This document shows, piece by piece, positions 12,375 to 25,659 of a DNA stretch of 64,000 bases. Source of the DNA: Meconema thalassinum (Eukaryota > Arthropoda > Insecta > Orthoptera > Tettigoniidae); contig OX336397.1 of the NCBI GenBank assembly GCA_946902985.2, positions 187,926,813-187,990,812 on the forward strand, read 5' to 3'. Each line of letters begins with the position of its first letter. The first letter of the stretch is position 1. The translations under genes were made by a program, and so were the position numbers. The notes below the pieces were generated by a model that made no database searches, was not told the origin of the DNA, and was given only the letters and a program-made list of their open reading frames with translations.

Positions 12375-15312
12375 TTTCCAGCGGGGGTGAGAGCTCATTG
12401 TGGTGCCCCGTGTCCTGTATGGCCGGGCATCTTATATTCAGAGGGGGCCCTAGCAAGGTTTCCAGGGGATACGAGATCTCATTGTGGTGCCCCCACCCCT
12501 GTATAGCTGGGCATCTTATATTCAGAGGGGGCCCTAGCAGGGTTTCCAGGAGGGGCGAGAGCTCACTGTGGTGCCCCCTCCCCTGTATGGCTGGGCATCT
12601 TATATTCAGAGGGGGCCCTAGCAAGGCTTCTAGTAGTTGCGAGAGTTCATTGTGGTGCCCCCTCCCCTGTATGGATGGGCATCTTATATACAGAGGGGGC
12701 CCTAGCAAGGTTTCCAGGAGGTGCGAGAGCTCATTGTGGTGCCCCCTCCCCTGTATGGCTGGGCATCTTACATTCAGAGGTGGCCCTAGCAGGGTTTCCA
12801 AGAGGTGCGTGAGCTCATTGTGGTGCCCCCTCCCCTGTATGGCTGGGCATCTTACATTCAGAGGGGGCCCTAGCAAGGCTTCTAGGAGTTGCGAGAGCTC
12901 ATTGTGGTGCCCCTCCCCTGTATGGCTGGGCATCTTATATTCAGAGGTGGCCATAGCAAAGTTTCCAGGAAGTGCGAGAGCTCATTGTGGTGCCCCCTCC
13001 CCTGTATGGCTGGGCATCTTATATTCAGAGGTGGCCATAGCAAAGTTTCCAGGAAGTGCGAGAGCTCATTGTGGTGCCCCCTCCCCCGTATGGCTGGGCA
13101 TCTTATATTCAGAGGGGGCCCTAGCAAGGTTTCCAGGGGTGCGAGAGTTCATTGTGGTGCCCCCTCCCCTGTATGGCTGGGCATCTTATATTCAGAGGGG
13201 GCCCTAGCAAGGCTTCTAGGAGTTGCGAGAGTTCATTGTGGTGTCCCCTCCCCTGTATGGCTGGGCATCTTATATTCAGAGGGGGCCCTAGCAGGGTTTC
13301 CAGGAGGTGCGAGAGTTCATTGTGGTGCCCCCTCCCCTGTATGGCTGGGCATCTTATATTCAGAGGGGACCCTAGCAAGGCTTCTAGGAGTTGCGAGAGT
13401 TCATTGTGGTGCCCCCTCCCCTGTATGGCTGGGCATCTTATATTCAGAGGGGGCCCTAGCAAGGCTTCTAGGAGTTGTGAGAGCTCATTGTGGTGCCCCC
13501 TCCCCTGTATGGCTGGGCATCTTATATTCAGAGGCGGCCCTAGCAGGGTTTCCAGGAGGTGCGAGAGTTCATTGTGGTGCCCCCTCCCCTCTATGGCTGG
13601 GCATCTTATATTCAGAGGGGGCCCTAGCAGGGTTTCCAGGAGGTGCGAGAGTTCATTGTGGCGCCCCCTCCCCTGTATGGCTGGGCATCTTATATTCAGA
13701 GGGGGCCCTAGCAAGGCTTCTAGTAGTTGCGAGAGTTCATTGTGGTGCCCCCTCCCCTGTATGGCTGGGCATCTTATATTCAGAGGGGGCCCTAGCAAGG
13801 TTCCCAGGAGGTGCGAGAGCTCATTGTGGTACCCCCTCCCCTGTATGGCTGGGCATCTTATATTCAGAGGGGGCCCTAGCAAGGTCTCTAGGGAGCGTGA
13901 GAGCTCATTCTGGTGCCACCTCGCCTGTATGGCCTGGCATCTTATATTCAGAGGGGGCCCTAGCAAGGGTTCCAGGAGGTGCGAGAGCTGATTGAGGCGC
14001 CCCCTCCCCTGTATGGCTGGGCATCTTATATTCAGAGGGGGCCCTAGCAAGGTTTCCAGGAGGTGCGAGAGTTCATTGTGGTGCCCCCTCCCCTGTATGG
14101 CTGGGCATCTTATATTCAGAGGGGGCCCTAGCAGGGTTTACAGGAGGTGCGAGAGTTCATTGTGGCGCCCCCTCCCCTGTATGCCTGGGCATCTTATATT
14201 CAGAGGGGGCCCTAGCAAGGCTTCTAGTAGTTGCGAGAGTTCATTGTGGTGCCCCCTCCCCTGTATGGCTGGGCATCTTATATTCAGAGGGGGCCCTAGC
14301 AAGGTTCCCAGGAAGTGCGAGAGCTCATTGTGGTGCCCCCTCCCCTGTATGGCTGGGCATCTTATATTCAGAGGGGGCCCTAGCAAGGTCTGTAGGGAGT
14401 GTGAGAGCTCATTCTGGTGCCACCTCGCCTGTATGGCCTGGCATCTTATATTCAGAGGCGGCCCTAGCAAGGTTTCCAGGAGGTGCGAGAGCTGATTGAG
14501 GCGCCCCCTCCCATGTATGGCTGGGCATCTTATATTCAGAGGGGGCCATAGCAAGGTTTCCAGGAGGTGCGAGATCTGATTGAGGCGCCCCCTCCCATGT
14601 ATGGCTGGGCATCTTATATTCAGAGGCGGCCCTAGCAACGTTTCCAGGAGGTGCGAGAGCTGTTTGAGGCGCCCCCTCCCATGTATGGCTGGGCATCTTA
14701 TATTCAGAGGGGGCCATAGCAAGGTTTCCAGGAGGTGCGAGATCTGATTGATGCGCCCCCTCCTATGTATGGCTGGGCATCTTATATTCAGAGGGGGCCC
14801 TAGCAAGGCTTCCAGGAGTTGCGAGAGCTCATTGTGGTGCCCACTTCCATGTATGGCTGGGCATCTTATATTCAGAGAGGAACCTAGCAAGGTTTCCAGG
14901 ATGTGCGAGAGCTCATTGTGGTGCCCCCTCCCCTGTATGGCTGGGTATCTTATATTCAGAGGCGGCCCTAGCAAGGTTTCCAGGGGGTGTGAGGGCTCAT
15001 TGTGGCGCCCCCTCGTCTGTATGGCCGGGCATTTTATATTCAGAGGGGGCCCTAGCAAGGTTTCCAGGAGGTGCAAGAGCTCAATGAGGCGCCCCCTCCC
15101 CTTTATGGCTGGGCATCATATATTCAGAGGGGGCCCTAGCAAGGTTTCCGGGTGGTGCGAGAGCTCTTTGTGGCGCCCCCTCCACTGTATGGCCGGGTGT
15201 CTTATATTCAGAGGGGGCCCTAGCAAGTTGACCGGGGGGTTCGAGAGCTCATGGTGGCCCCCTCTCCCCTGTATGGCCGAGTATCTTATATTCAGAGGGG
15301 GCCCTAGCAAGA

Positions 15313-15398
15313 TTTCCAAGGGGTGTGAGACCTCATTGTGGCGCCCCCTCCCCGTTTTGGCTGGGCATCTTATAAAATCAGAGGGGCCCCAAGCAAGG
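15313..15398 (+). repeat. TATAAAA-bearing monomer (U3, second)
   Basis: TATAAAA at 15371-15377, 3,024 bp (36 x 84) after the previous copy. Confidence 0.8.
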
Positions 15399-16067
15399 TT
15401 TCCAGCGGGGGTAAGAGCTCATTGTGGTGCCCCCTCTCCTGTATGGCCGGGCATCTTATATTCAGAGGGGGCCCTAACAAGGTTTCCAGGGGATACGAGA
15501 TCTCATTGTGGTGCCCCCACCCTTGTATGGCTGGGCATCTTATATTCAGAGGGTGCCCTAGCAGGGTTTCCAGGAGGGGCGATAGCTCATTGTGGTGCCC
15601 CCTCCCCTGTATGGCTGGGCATCTTATATTCAGAGGGGGCCCTAGCAACTTTTCCAGGAGGTGCGAGAGCTCATTGTGGTGCCCCCTCCCCTGTATGGCT
15701 GGGCATCTTATATTCCGAGGGGGTCCTAGCAAGGTTTCCAGGAGGTTCGAGAGCTCATTGTGGTGCCCCCTCCCCTGTATGGCTGGGCATCTTATATTCA
15801 GAGGTGGCCCTAGCAGGGTTTCCAAGAGTTGCGAGAGCTCATTGTGGTGCCCCCTCCCCTGTATGGCTGGGCATCTTATATTCAGAGGGGCCCTAGCAAG
15901 GATTCTAGGGGGTGCGAGAGCTCATTGTAGCGCACCCTCCCCTGTAAGGCTGGGCATCTTATATTCAGAGAGGCCCTAGCAAGGTTTCCAGGTGGTGTGA
16001 GAGCTCATTGTGGCTCTCCTTCCCCTGTATGGCTGGGCATCTTATATTCAGAGGGGCCCTAGCAAGG

Positions 16068-16919
16068 TTTCCAGTGGGTGCGAGAGCTCATTGTGGTGCC
16101 CCCTCCCCTGTATGGCTGGGCATCTTATATTCAGAGGGGACCCTAGCAAGGTTTCCAGGGCGTGCGAGAGCTCATTGTGGCGCCCCTTACTCTGTATGGC
16201 TGTGCAACTTATATTCAGAGGGTGCCCTAGCAAGGTTTCCAGGGGGGGCCAGAGCACATTGTGGTGCCCCCTCCCTTTTATGGCTGGGTATCTTATATTC
16301 AGAGGGGACCCTAGCAAGGTTTCCAGGGCGTGCGAGAGCTCATTGTGGCGCCCCTTACTCTGTATGGCTGTGCATCTTATAATCGGAGGTTGCCCTAGCA
16401 AGGTTTCCAGGGGGGGGGGGGCGAGAGCATTTTGTAGCGCCCCTTCCTGTGTATGGCTGGGCATCTTATATTCAGAGGGGGCCCTAGCAAGGTCTCTAGG
16501 GGGTGTGAGAGCTCATTGTAGCGCTCCACCACTGTATGGCTGGGCATCTGATATTCAGAGGGGGCCCTAGCAAGGTTTCCAGAGCGTGCGAGAGCTCATT
16601 GTGGCGCCCCTTACTCTGTATGGCTGTGCATCTTATACTCAGAGGGTGCCCTAGCAAGGTTTCCAGGGGGGGGGGGCCAGAGCACATTGTGGTGCCCCCT
16701 CCCTTTTATGGCTGGGCATCTTATATTCAGAGGGGACCCTAGCAAGGTTTCCAGGGCGTGCGAGAGCTCATTGTGGCGCCCCTTACTCTGTATGGCTGTG
16801 CATCATATATTCGGAGGGTGCCCTAGCAAGGTTTCCAGGGGGGGGGGGGCGAGAACATTTTGTAGCGCCCTTTCCTGTGTATGGCTGGGCATCCTATATT
16901 CAAAGGGGCCCTAGCAAGG
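16068..16919 (+). repeat. Poly-G/TTACTC cluster of U4
   Basis: G-tracts at 16242-16248 (7), 16410-16421 (12), 16666-16676 (11) and 16838-16849 (12). The first site is short here (also in U5, U6 and U8), while the third is long only here. Confidence 0.9.
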
Positions 16920-18596
16920 TTTCCAGGAGGTGCGAGAGCTCATTCTGGTGCCTCTTCCCCTGTATGGCTGGGCATCTTATATTCAGAGCAGGCCCTAGCA
17001 TGGTCTCTAGGGGGTGTGAGAACTCATTGTGGCGCCCCCTCCGCTGTATGGCTGGGCATCTTTTATTCAGAGGGGGCCCTAGCATGGTCTCTAGGGAGTG
17101 TGAGAGCTCATTCTGGTGCCCCCTCCCCTGTATGGCTGGGCATCTTATATTCAGAGGGGGCCATAGCAAAGTTTCCAGGAAGTGCGAGAGCTCATTGTGG
17201 TGCCCCCTCCCCTGAATGGCCGGGCATCTTATATTCAGAGGGGGCCCTAGCAAGATTTCCAGATGGTGCGAGAGCTCATTGTGGCGCACCCTCAACTGTA
17301 TGGCTGGGCATCTTATATTCAGAGGGGGTCCTAGCATGGTCTCTAGGGGGTGTGAGAACTCATTGTGGCGCCCCCTCCGCTGTATGGCTGGGCATCTTAT
17401 ATTCAGAGGGGGCTCTAGCAAGGTTTCCAGGAGGTGCGAGAGCTCATTGTGGTGCCCCCTCCCCTGTATCGCTGGGCATCTTATATTCAGAGGCGGCCTT
17501 GCAGGGTTTCCAGGAGGTGCGAGGGTTCATTGTGGTGCCCACTCCCCTGTATGGCTGGGCATCTTATATTCAGAGGGGGCCCTAGCAAGGCTTCTAGGAG
17601 TTGCGAGAGCTCATTCTGGTGCCCCCTCCCCTGTATGGCTGGGCATCTTAGATTCAGAGGCGGCCCTAGCAGGGTTTCCAGGAGGTGCGAGAGCTCATTG
17701 TCGTGCCCCCTCCCCTGTATGGCTGGGCATCTTATATTCAGAGGGGGCCCTAGCAAGGCTTCTAGTAGTTGCGAGAGTTCATTGTGTTGCCCCCTCCCCT
17801 GTATGGCTGGGCATCTTATATTCAGAGGGGGCCCTAGCAAGGCTTCTAGGAGTTGCGAGAGCTCATTGTGGTGCCCCTCCCCTGTATGGCTGGGCATCTT
17901 ATATTCAGAGGTGGCCATAGCATAGTTTCCAGGAAGTGCGAGAGCTCATTGTGGTGCCCCCTCCCCTGTATGGCTGGGCATCTTATATTCAGAGGTGGCC
18001 ATAGCAAAGTTTCCAGGAAGTGCGAGAGCTCATTGTGGTGCCCCCTCCCCCGTATGGCTGGGCATCTTATATTCAGAGGCGGCCCTAGCAATGTTTCCAG
18101 GGGGTGTGAGAGCTCATCGTGGCGCCACCTCGTCTGTATGGCCGGGAATTTTATATTCATAGGGGGCCCTAGCAAGGTTTCCAGGATGTGCGAGAACTCA
18201 TTGTGGTGCCCCCTCCCCTGTATGGCTGGGCATCTTATATTCAGAGGGGAACCTAGCAAGGTTTCCAGGATGTGCGAGAGCTCATTGTGGTGCCCCCTCC
18301 CCTGTATGGCTGGGCATCTTATATTCAGAAGGGGCCCTAGCAAGGTCTCTAGGGGGTGTGAGAGCTCATTGTGGTCCCCCTCCCCTGTATGGCTGGGCAT
18401 CTTATATTCAGAGGCGGCCCTAGCAAGGTTTCCAGGGGGTGTGAGAGCTCATTGTGGCGCCCCCTCGTCTGTATGGCCGAGCATTTTATATTCAGAGGGG
18501 GCCCTAGCAAGGTTTCCAGGAGGTGCGAGAGCTCATTGAGGCACCCCCTCCCCTTGAAGGCTGGGCATCATATATTCAGAGGGGGCCCTAGCAAGA

Positions 18597-18682
18597 TTTC
18601 CAAGGGGTGTGAGACCACATTGTGGCGCCCCCTCCCCGTTTTGGCTGGGCATCCTATAAAATCAGAGGGGCCCCAAGCAAGG
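18597..18682 (+). repeat. TATAAAA-bearing monomer (U4, first)
   Basis: TATAAAA at 18655-18661. Shares GGGCATCC with the 12,289 copy, 6,308 bp upstream. Confidence 0.8.
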
Positions 18683-21619
18683 TTTCCAGCGGGGGTGAGA
18701 GCTCATTGTGGTGCCCCTTGTCCTGTATGGCCGGGCATCTTATATTCAGAGGGGGCCCTAGCAAGGTTTCCAGGGGATACGAGATCTCATTGTGGTGCCC
18801 CCACCCCTGTATAGATGGGCATCTTATATTCAGAGGGGGCCCTAGCAGGGTTTCCAGGAGGGGCGAGAGCTCACTGTGGTGCCCCCTCCCCTGTATGGCT
18901 GGGCATCTTATATTCAGAGGGGGCCCTAGCAAGGCTTCTAGTAGTTGCGAGAGTTCATTGTGGAGCCCCCTCCCCTGTATGGCTGGGCATCTTATATTCA
19001 GAGGGGGCCCTAGCAAGGTTTCCAGGAGGTGCGAGAGCTCATTGTGGTGCCCCCTCCCCTGTATGGCTGGGCATCTTACATTCAGAGGTGGCCCTAGCAG
19101 GGTTTCCAAGAGGTGCGTGAGCTCATTGTGGTGCCCCTCCCCTGTATGGCTGGGCATCTTACATTCAGAAGGGGCCCTAGCAAGGCTTCTAGGAGTTGCG
19201 AGAGCTCATTGTGGTGCCCCTCCCCTGTATGGCTGGGCATCTTATATTCAGAGGTGGCCATAGCAAAGTTTCCAGGAAGTGCGAGAGCTCATTGTGGTGC
19301 CCCCTCCCCTGTATGGCTGGGCGTCTTATATTCAGAGGTGGCCATAGCAAAGTTTCCAGGAAGTGCGAGAGCTCATTGTGGTGCCCCCTCCCCCGTATGG
19401 CTGGGCATCTTATATTCAGAGGGGGCCCTAGCAAGGTTTCCAGGGGTGCGAGAGTTCATTGTGGTGCCCCCTCTCCTGTATGGCTGGGCATCTTATATTC
19501 AGAGGGGGCCCTAGCAAGGCTTCTAGGAGTTGCGAGAGTTCATTGTGGTGCCCCCTCCCCTGTATGGCTGGGCATCTTATATTCAGAGGGGGCCCTAGCA
19601 GGGTTTCCAGGAGGTGCGAGAGTTCATTGTGGTGCCCCCTCCCCTGTATGGCTGGGCATCTTATATTCAGAGGGGGCCCTAGCAAGGCTTCTAGGAGTTG
19701 CGAGAGTTCATTGTGGTGCCCCCTCCCCTGTATGGCTGGGCATCTTATATTCAGAGGGGGCCCTAGCAAGGCTTCTAGGAGTTGCGAGAGCTCATTGTGG
19801 TGCCCCCTCCCCTGTATGGCTGGGCATCTTATATTCAGAGGCGGCCCTAGCAGGGTTTCCAGGAGGTGCGAGAGTTCATTGTGGTGCCCCCTCCCCTGTA
19901 TGGCTGGGCATCTTATATTCAGAGGGGGCCCTAGCAGGGTTTCCAGGAGGTGCGAGAGTTTATTGTGGCGCCCCCTCCCCTGTATGGCAGGGCATCTTAT
20001 ATTCAGAGGGGGCCCTAGCAAGGCTTCTAGTAGTTGCGAGAGTTCATTGTGGTGCCCCCTCCCCTGTATGGCTGGGCATCTTATATTCAGAGGGGGCCCT
20101 AGCAAGGTTCCCAGGAGGTGCGCGAGCTCATTGTGGTACCCCCTCCCCTGTATGGCTGGGCATCTTATATTCAGAGGGGGCCCTAGCAAGTTCTCTAGGG
20201 AGTGTGAGAGCTCATTCTGGTGCCACCTCGCCTGTATGGCCTGGCATCTTATATTCAGAGGGGGCCCTAGCAAGGGTTCCAGGAGGTGCGAGAGCTGATT
20301 GAGGCGCCCCCTCCCCTGTATGGCTGGGCATCTTATATTCAGAGGGGGCCCTAGCAAGGTTTCCAGGAGGTGCGAGAGTTCATTGTGGTGCCCCCTACCC
20401 TGTATGGCTGGGCATCTTATATTCGGAGGGGGCCCTAGCAGGGTTTACAGGAGGTGCGAGAGTTCATTGTGGCGCCCCCTCCCCTGTATGGCTGGGCATC
20501 TTATATTCAGAGGGGGCCCCAGCAAGGCTTCTAGTAGTTGCGAGAGTTCATTGTGGTGCCCCCTCCCCTGTATGACTGGGCATCTTATATTCAGAGGGGG
20601 CCCTAGCAAGGTTCCCAGGAAGTGCGAGAGCTCATTGTGGTGCCCCCTCCCCTGTATGGCTGGGCATCTTATATTCAGAGGGGGCCCTAGCAAGGTCTGT
20701 AGGGAGTGTGAGAGCTCATTCTGGTGCCACCTCGCCTGTATGGCCTGGCATCTTATATTCAGAGGCGGCCCTAGCAAGGTTTCCAGGAGGTGCGAGAGCT
20801 GATTGAGGCGCCCCCTCCCATGTATGGCTGGGCATCTTATATTCAGAGGGGGCCATAGCAAGATTTCCAGGAGGTGCGAGATCTGATTGAGGCGCCCCCT
20901 CCCATGTATGGCTGAGCATCTTATATTCAGAGGCGGCCCTAGCAACGTTTCCAGGAGGTGCGAGAGCTGTTTGAGGCGCCCCCTCCCATGTATGGCTGGG
21001 CATCTTATATTCAGAGGGGGCCATAGCAAGGTTTCCAGGAGGTGCGAGATCTGATTGATGCGCCCCCTCCTATGTATGGCTGGGCATCTTATATTCAGAG
21101 GGGGCCCTAGCAAGGCTTCCAGGAGTTGCGAGAGCTCATTGTGGTGCCCCCTTCCATGTATGGCTGGGCATCTTATATTCAGAGGGGAACCTAGCAAGGT
21201 TTCCAGGATGTGCGAGAGCTCATTGTGGTGCCCCCTCCCCTGTATGGCTGGGCATCTTATATTCAGAGGCGGCCCTAGCAAGGTTTCCAGGGGGTGTGAG
21301 AGCTCATTGTGGCGCCCCCTCGTCTGTATGGCCGGGCATTTTATATTCAGAGGGGGCCCTAGCCAGGTTTCCAGGAGGTGCGAGAACTCAATGAGGCGCC
21401 CCCTCCCCTTTATGGCTGGGCATCATATATTCAGAGGGGGCCCTAGCAAGGTTTCCAGGTGGTGCGAGAGCTCTTTGTGGCGCCCCCTCCCCTGTATGGC
21501 CGGGTGTCTTATATTCAGAGGGGGCCCTAGCAAGTTGACCGGGGTGTTCGAGAGCTCATGGTGGCCCCCTCTCCCCTGTATGGCCGAGTATCTTATATTC
21601 AGAGGGGGCCCTAGCAAGA

Positions 21620-21705
21620 TTTCCAAGGGGTGTGAGACCTCATTGTGGCGCCCCCTCCCCGTTTTGGCTGGGCATCTTATAAAATCAGAGGGGCCCCAAG
21701 CAAGG
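21620..21705 (+). repeat. TATAAAA-bearing monomer (U4, second)
   Basis: TATAAAA at 21678-21684. The following monomer reads GGGGGTTAGTGCTC, a private variant. Confidence 0.8.
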
Positions 21706-22374
21706 TTTCCAGCGGGGGTTAGTGCTCATTGTGGTGCCCCCTCTCCTGTATGGCCGGGCATCTTATATTCAGAGGGGGCCCTAACAAGGTTTCCAGGGGA
21801 TACGAGATCTCATTGTGGTGCCCCCACCCTTGTATGGCTGGGCATCTTATATTCCGAGGGTGCCCTAGCAGGGTTTCCAGGAGGGGCGAGAGCTCATTGT
21901 GGTGCCCCCTCCCCTGTATGGCTGGGCATCTTATATTCAGAGGGGGCCCTAGCAACTTTTCCAGGAGGTGCGAGAGCTCATTGTGGTGCCCCCTCCCCTG
22001 TATGGCTGGGCATCTTATATTCCGAGGGGGCCCTAGCAAGGTTTCCAGGAGGTGCGAGAGCTCATTGTGGTGCCCCCTCCCCTGTATGGCTGGGCATCTT
22101 ATATTCAGAGGTGGCCCTAGCAGGGTTTCCAAGAGTTGCGAGAGCTCATTGTGGTGCCCCCTCCCCTGTATGGCTGGGCATCTTATATTCAGAGGGGCCC
22201 TAGCAAGGATTCTAGGGGGTGTGAGAGCTCATTGTAGCGCACCCTCCCCTGTAAGGCTGGGCATCTTATATTCAGAGAGGCCCTAGCAAGGTTTCCAGGT
22301 GGTGTGAGAGCTCATTGTGGCGCTCCTTCCCCTGTATGGCTGGGTATCTTATATTCAGAGGGGCCCTAGCAAGG

Positions 22375-23225
22375 TTTCCAGTGGGTGCGAGAGCTCATTG
22401 TGGTGCCCCCTCCCCTGTATGGCTGGGCATCTTATATTCAGAGGGGACCCTAGCAAGGTTTCCAGGGCGTGCGAGAGCTCATTGTGGCGCCCCTTACTCT
22501 GTATGGCTGTGCAACTTATATTCAGAGGGTGCTCTAGCAAGGTTTCCAGGGGGGGCCAGAGCACATTGTGGTGCCCCCTCCCTTTTATGGCTGGGTATCT
22601 TATATTCAGAGGGGACCCTAGCAAGGTTTCCAGGGCGTGCGAGAGCTCATTGTGGCGCCCCTTACTCTGTATGGCTGTGCATCTTATAATCGGAGGGTGC
22701 CCTAGCAAGGTTTCCAGGGGGGGGGGGGGCGAGAGCATTTTGTAGCGCCCCTTCCTGTGTATGGCTGGGCATCTTATATTCAGAGGGGGCCCTAGCAAGG
22801 TCTCTAGGGGGTGTGAGAGCTCATTGTAGCGCTCCACCACTGTATGGCTGGGCATCTGATATTCAGAGTGGGCCCTAGCAAGGTTTCCAGGGCGTGCGAG
22901 AGCTCATTGTGGCGCCCCTTACTCTGTATGGCTGTGCATCTCATACTCAGAGGGTGCCCTAGCAAGGTTTCCAGGGGGGGGCCAGAGCACATTGTGGTGC
23001 CCCCTCCCTTTTATGGCTGGGCATCTTATATTCAGAGGGGACCCTAGCAAGGTTTCCAGGGCGTGCGAGAGCTCATTGTGGCGCCCCTTACTCTGTATGG
23101 CTGTGCATCATATATTCGGAGGGTGCCCTAGCAAGGTTTCCAGGGGGGGGGGGGGCGAGAGCATTTTGTAGCGCCCCTTCCTGTGTATGGCTGGGCATCT
23201 TATATTCAAAGGGGCCCTAGCAAGT
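22375..23225 (+). repeat. Poly-G/TTACTC cluster of U5
   Basis: G-tracts at about 22549-22555 (7), 22717-22729 (13), 22974-22981 (8) and 23143-23155 (13), in the same order as U4. Confidence 0.9.
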
Positions 23226-23599
23226 TTTCCAGGAGGTGCGAGAGCTCATTCTGGTGCCTCTTCCCCTGTATGGCTGGGCATCTTATATTCAGAGCAGGCC
23301 CTAGCATGGTCTCTAGGGGGTGTGAGAACTCATTGTGGTGCCCCCTCCGCTGTATGGCTGGGCATCTTTTATTCAGAGGGGGCCCTAGCATGGTCTCTAG
23401 GGAGTGTGAGAGCTCATTCTGGTGCCCCCTCCCCTGTATGGCTGGGCATCTTATATTCAGAGGGGGCCATAGCAAAGTTTCCAGGAAGTGCGAGAGCTCA
23501 TTGTGGTGCCCCCTCCCCTGAATGGCCGTGCATCTTATATTCAGAGGGGGCCCTAGCAAGATTTCCAGATGGTGCGAGAGCTCATTGTGGCGCACCCTC

Positions 23600-23642
23600 A
23601 ACTGTATGGCTGGGCATCTTATATTCAGAGGGGGCCCTAGCA
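23600..23642 (+). other. Deletion junction in U5
   Basis: A GCGCACCCTCAACTG monomer is followed directly by GCAAGGTTTCCAGGAGG with AGAGTTCATTG. In U4 the first part lies near 17,300 and the second near 20,345, so about 3,020 bp are missing. The crossover falls within sequence common to all monomers and cannot be placed to the base. Confidence 0.75.
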
Positions 23643-24905
23643 AGGTTTCCAGGAGGTGCGAGAGTTCATTGTGGTGCCCCCTCCCCTGTATGGCTGGGCA
23701 TCTTATATTCAGAGGGGGCCCTAGCAGGGTTTACAGGAGGTGCGAGAGTTCATTGTGGCGCCCCCTCCCCTGTATGGCTGGGCATCTTATATTCAGAGGG
23801 GGCCCTAGCAAGGCTTCTAGTAGTTGCGAGAGTTCATTGTGGTGCCCCCTCCCCTGTATGGCTGGGCATCTTATATTCAGAGGGGGCCCTAGCAAGGTTC
23901 CCAGGAAGTGCGAGAGCTCATTGTGGTGCCCCCTCCCCTGTATGGCTGGGCATCTTATATTCAGAGGGGGCCCTAGCAAGGTCTGTAGGGAGTGTGAGAG
24001 CTCATTCTGGTGCCACCTCGCCTGTACGGCCTGGCATCTTATATTCAGAGGCGGCCCTAGCAAGGTTTCCAGGAGGTGCGAGAGCTGATTGAGGCGCCCC
24101 CTCCCATGTATGGCTGGGCATCTTATATTCAGAGGGGGCCATAGCAAGATTTCCAGGAGGTGCGAGATCTGATTGAGGCGCCCCCTCCCATGTATGGCTG
24201 GGCATCTTATATTCAGAGGCGGCCCTAGAAACGTTTCCAGGAGGTGCGAGAGCTGTTTGAGGCGCCCCCTCCCATGTATGGCTGGGCATCTTATATTCAG
24301 AGGGGGCCATAGCAAGGTTTCCAGGAGGTGCGAGATCTGATTGATGCGCCCCCTCCTATGTATGGCTGGGCATCTTATATTCAGAGGGGGCCCTAGCAAG
24401 GCTTCCAGGAGTTGCGAGAGCTCATTGTGGTGCCCCCTTCCATGTATGGCTGGGCATCTTATATTCAGAGGGGAACCTAGCAAGGTTTCCAGGATGTGCG
24501 AGAGCTCATTGTGGTGCCCCCTCCCCTGTATGGCTGGGCATCTTATATTCAGAGGCGGCCCTAGCAAGGTTTCCAGGGGGTGTGAGAGCTCATTGTGGCG
24601 CCCCCTCGTCTGTATGGCCGGGCATTTTATATTCAGAGGGGGCCCTAGCAAGGTTTCCAGGAGGTGCGAGAGCTCAATGAGGCGCCCCCTCCCCTTTATG
24701 GCTGGGCATCATATATTCAGAGGGGGCCCTAGCAAGGTTTCCAGGTGGTGCGAGAGCTCTTTGTGGCGCCCCCTCCCCTGTATGGCCGGGTGTCTTATAT
24801 TCAGAGGGGGCCCTAGCAAGTTGACCGGGGTGTTCGAGAGCTCATGGTGGCCCCCTCTCCCCTGTATGGCCGAGTATCTTATATTCAGAGGGGGCCCTAG
24901 CAAGA

Positions 24906-24991
24906 TTTCCAAGGGGTGTGAGACCTCATTGTGGCGCCCCCTCCCCGTTTTGGCTGGGCATCTTATAAAATCAGAGGGGCCCCAAGCAAGG
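24906..24991 (+). repeat. TATAAAA-bearing monomer (U5)
   Basis: TATAAAA at 24964-24970, 3,286 bp after the copy in U4. Confidence 0.8.
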
Positions 24992-25659
24992 TTTCCAGCG
25001 GGGGTAAGAGCTCATTGTGGTGCCCCCTCTCCTGTATGGCCAGGCATCTTATATTCAGAGGGGGCCCTAACAAGGTTTCCAGGGGATACGAGATCTCATT
25101 GTGGTGCCCCCACCCTTGTATGGCTGGGCATCTTATATTCAGAGGGTGCCCTAGCAGGGTTTCCAGGAGGGGCGAGAGCTCAATGTGGTGCCCCCTCCCC
25201 TGTATGGCTGGGCATCTTATATTCAGAGGGGGCCCTAGCAACTTTTCCAGGAGGTGCGAGAGCTCATTGTGGTGCCCCCTCGCCTGTATGGCTGGGCATC
25301 CTATATTCCGAGGGGGCCCTAGCAAGGTTTCCAGGAGGTGCGAGAGCTCATTGGGGTGCCCCCTCCCCTGTATGGCTGGGCATCTTATATTCAGAGGTGG
25401 CCCTAGCAGGGTTTCCAAGAGTTGCGAGAGCTCATTGTGGTGCCCCCTCCCTGTATGGCTGGGCATCTTATATTCAGAGGGGCCCTAGCAAGGATTCTAG
25501 GGGGTGCGAGAGCTCATTGTAGCGCACCCTCCCCTGTAAGGCTGGGTATCTTATATTCAGAGAGGCCCTAGCAAGGTTTCCAGGTGGTGTGAGAGCTCAT
25601 TGTGGCGCTCCTTCCCCTGTATGGCTGGGCATCTTATATTCAGAGGGGCCCTAGCAAGG

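Larger units (their letters stand above)
9764..15984 (+). repeat. Higher-order unit U3 with recombinant start
   Basis: It has no GTAAGGCTGGG boundary monomer before it. The monomer at 9,764 starts like the CTGATTGAGG class and continues as a TTACTC-type monomer, and the next one (9,848) joins a GATTTCCAGATGG head to a TTACTC tail. From about 12.3 kb the order matches U4 (18.6 kb onward) at an offset of 6,307. It contains TATAAAA monomers at 12,289 and 15,313 and ends with the usual boundary monomer near 15,950. Confidence 0.8.
15985..22291 (+). repeat. Higher-order unit U4 (6,307 bp)
   Basis: Starts TTTCCAGGTGGTGTGAG after a GTAAGGCTGGG boundary monomer. The poly-G cluster is followed by GATTTCCAGATGG, CTTCTAG, GTGGCCATAGC and GATGCGCCCC types. 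The stretch from about 18.6 kb repeats the last part of U3 at +6,307. The stretch from about 20.35 kb is repeated in U5 at +3,286. TATAAAA monomers lie at 18,597 and 21,620, 3,023 bp apart. Confidence 0.85.
22292..25576 (+). repeat. Higher-order unit U5 (3,285 bp), internally deleted
   Basis: The shortest unit. Its start matches U4 at an offset of about 6,306 as far as the GCGCACCCTCAACTG monomer near 23,600. From 23,640 it matches U4 at an offset of 3,286. The simplest reading is a U4-like unit that lost about 3,020 bp (36 monomers). It retains the CTGATTGAGGCG run, the GACCGGGG monomer, one TATAAAA monomer and the boundary monomer. Confidence 0.85.
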
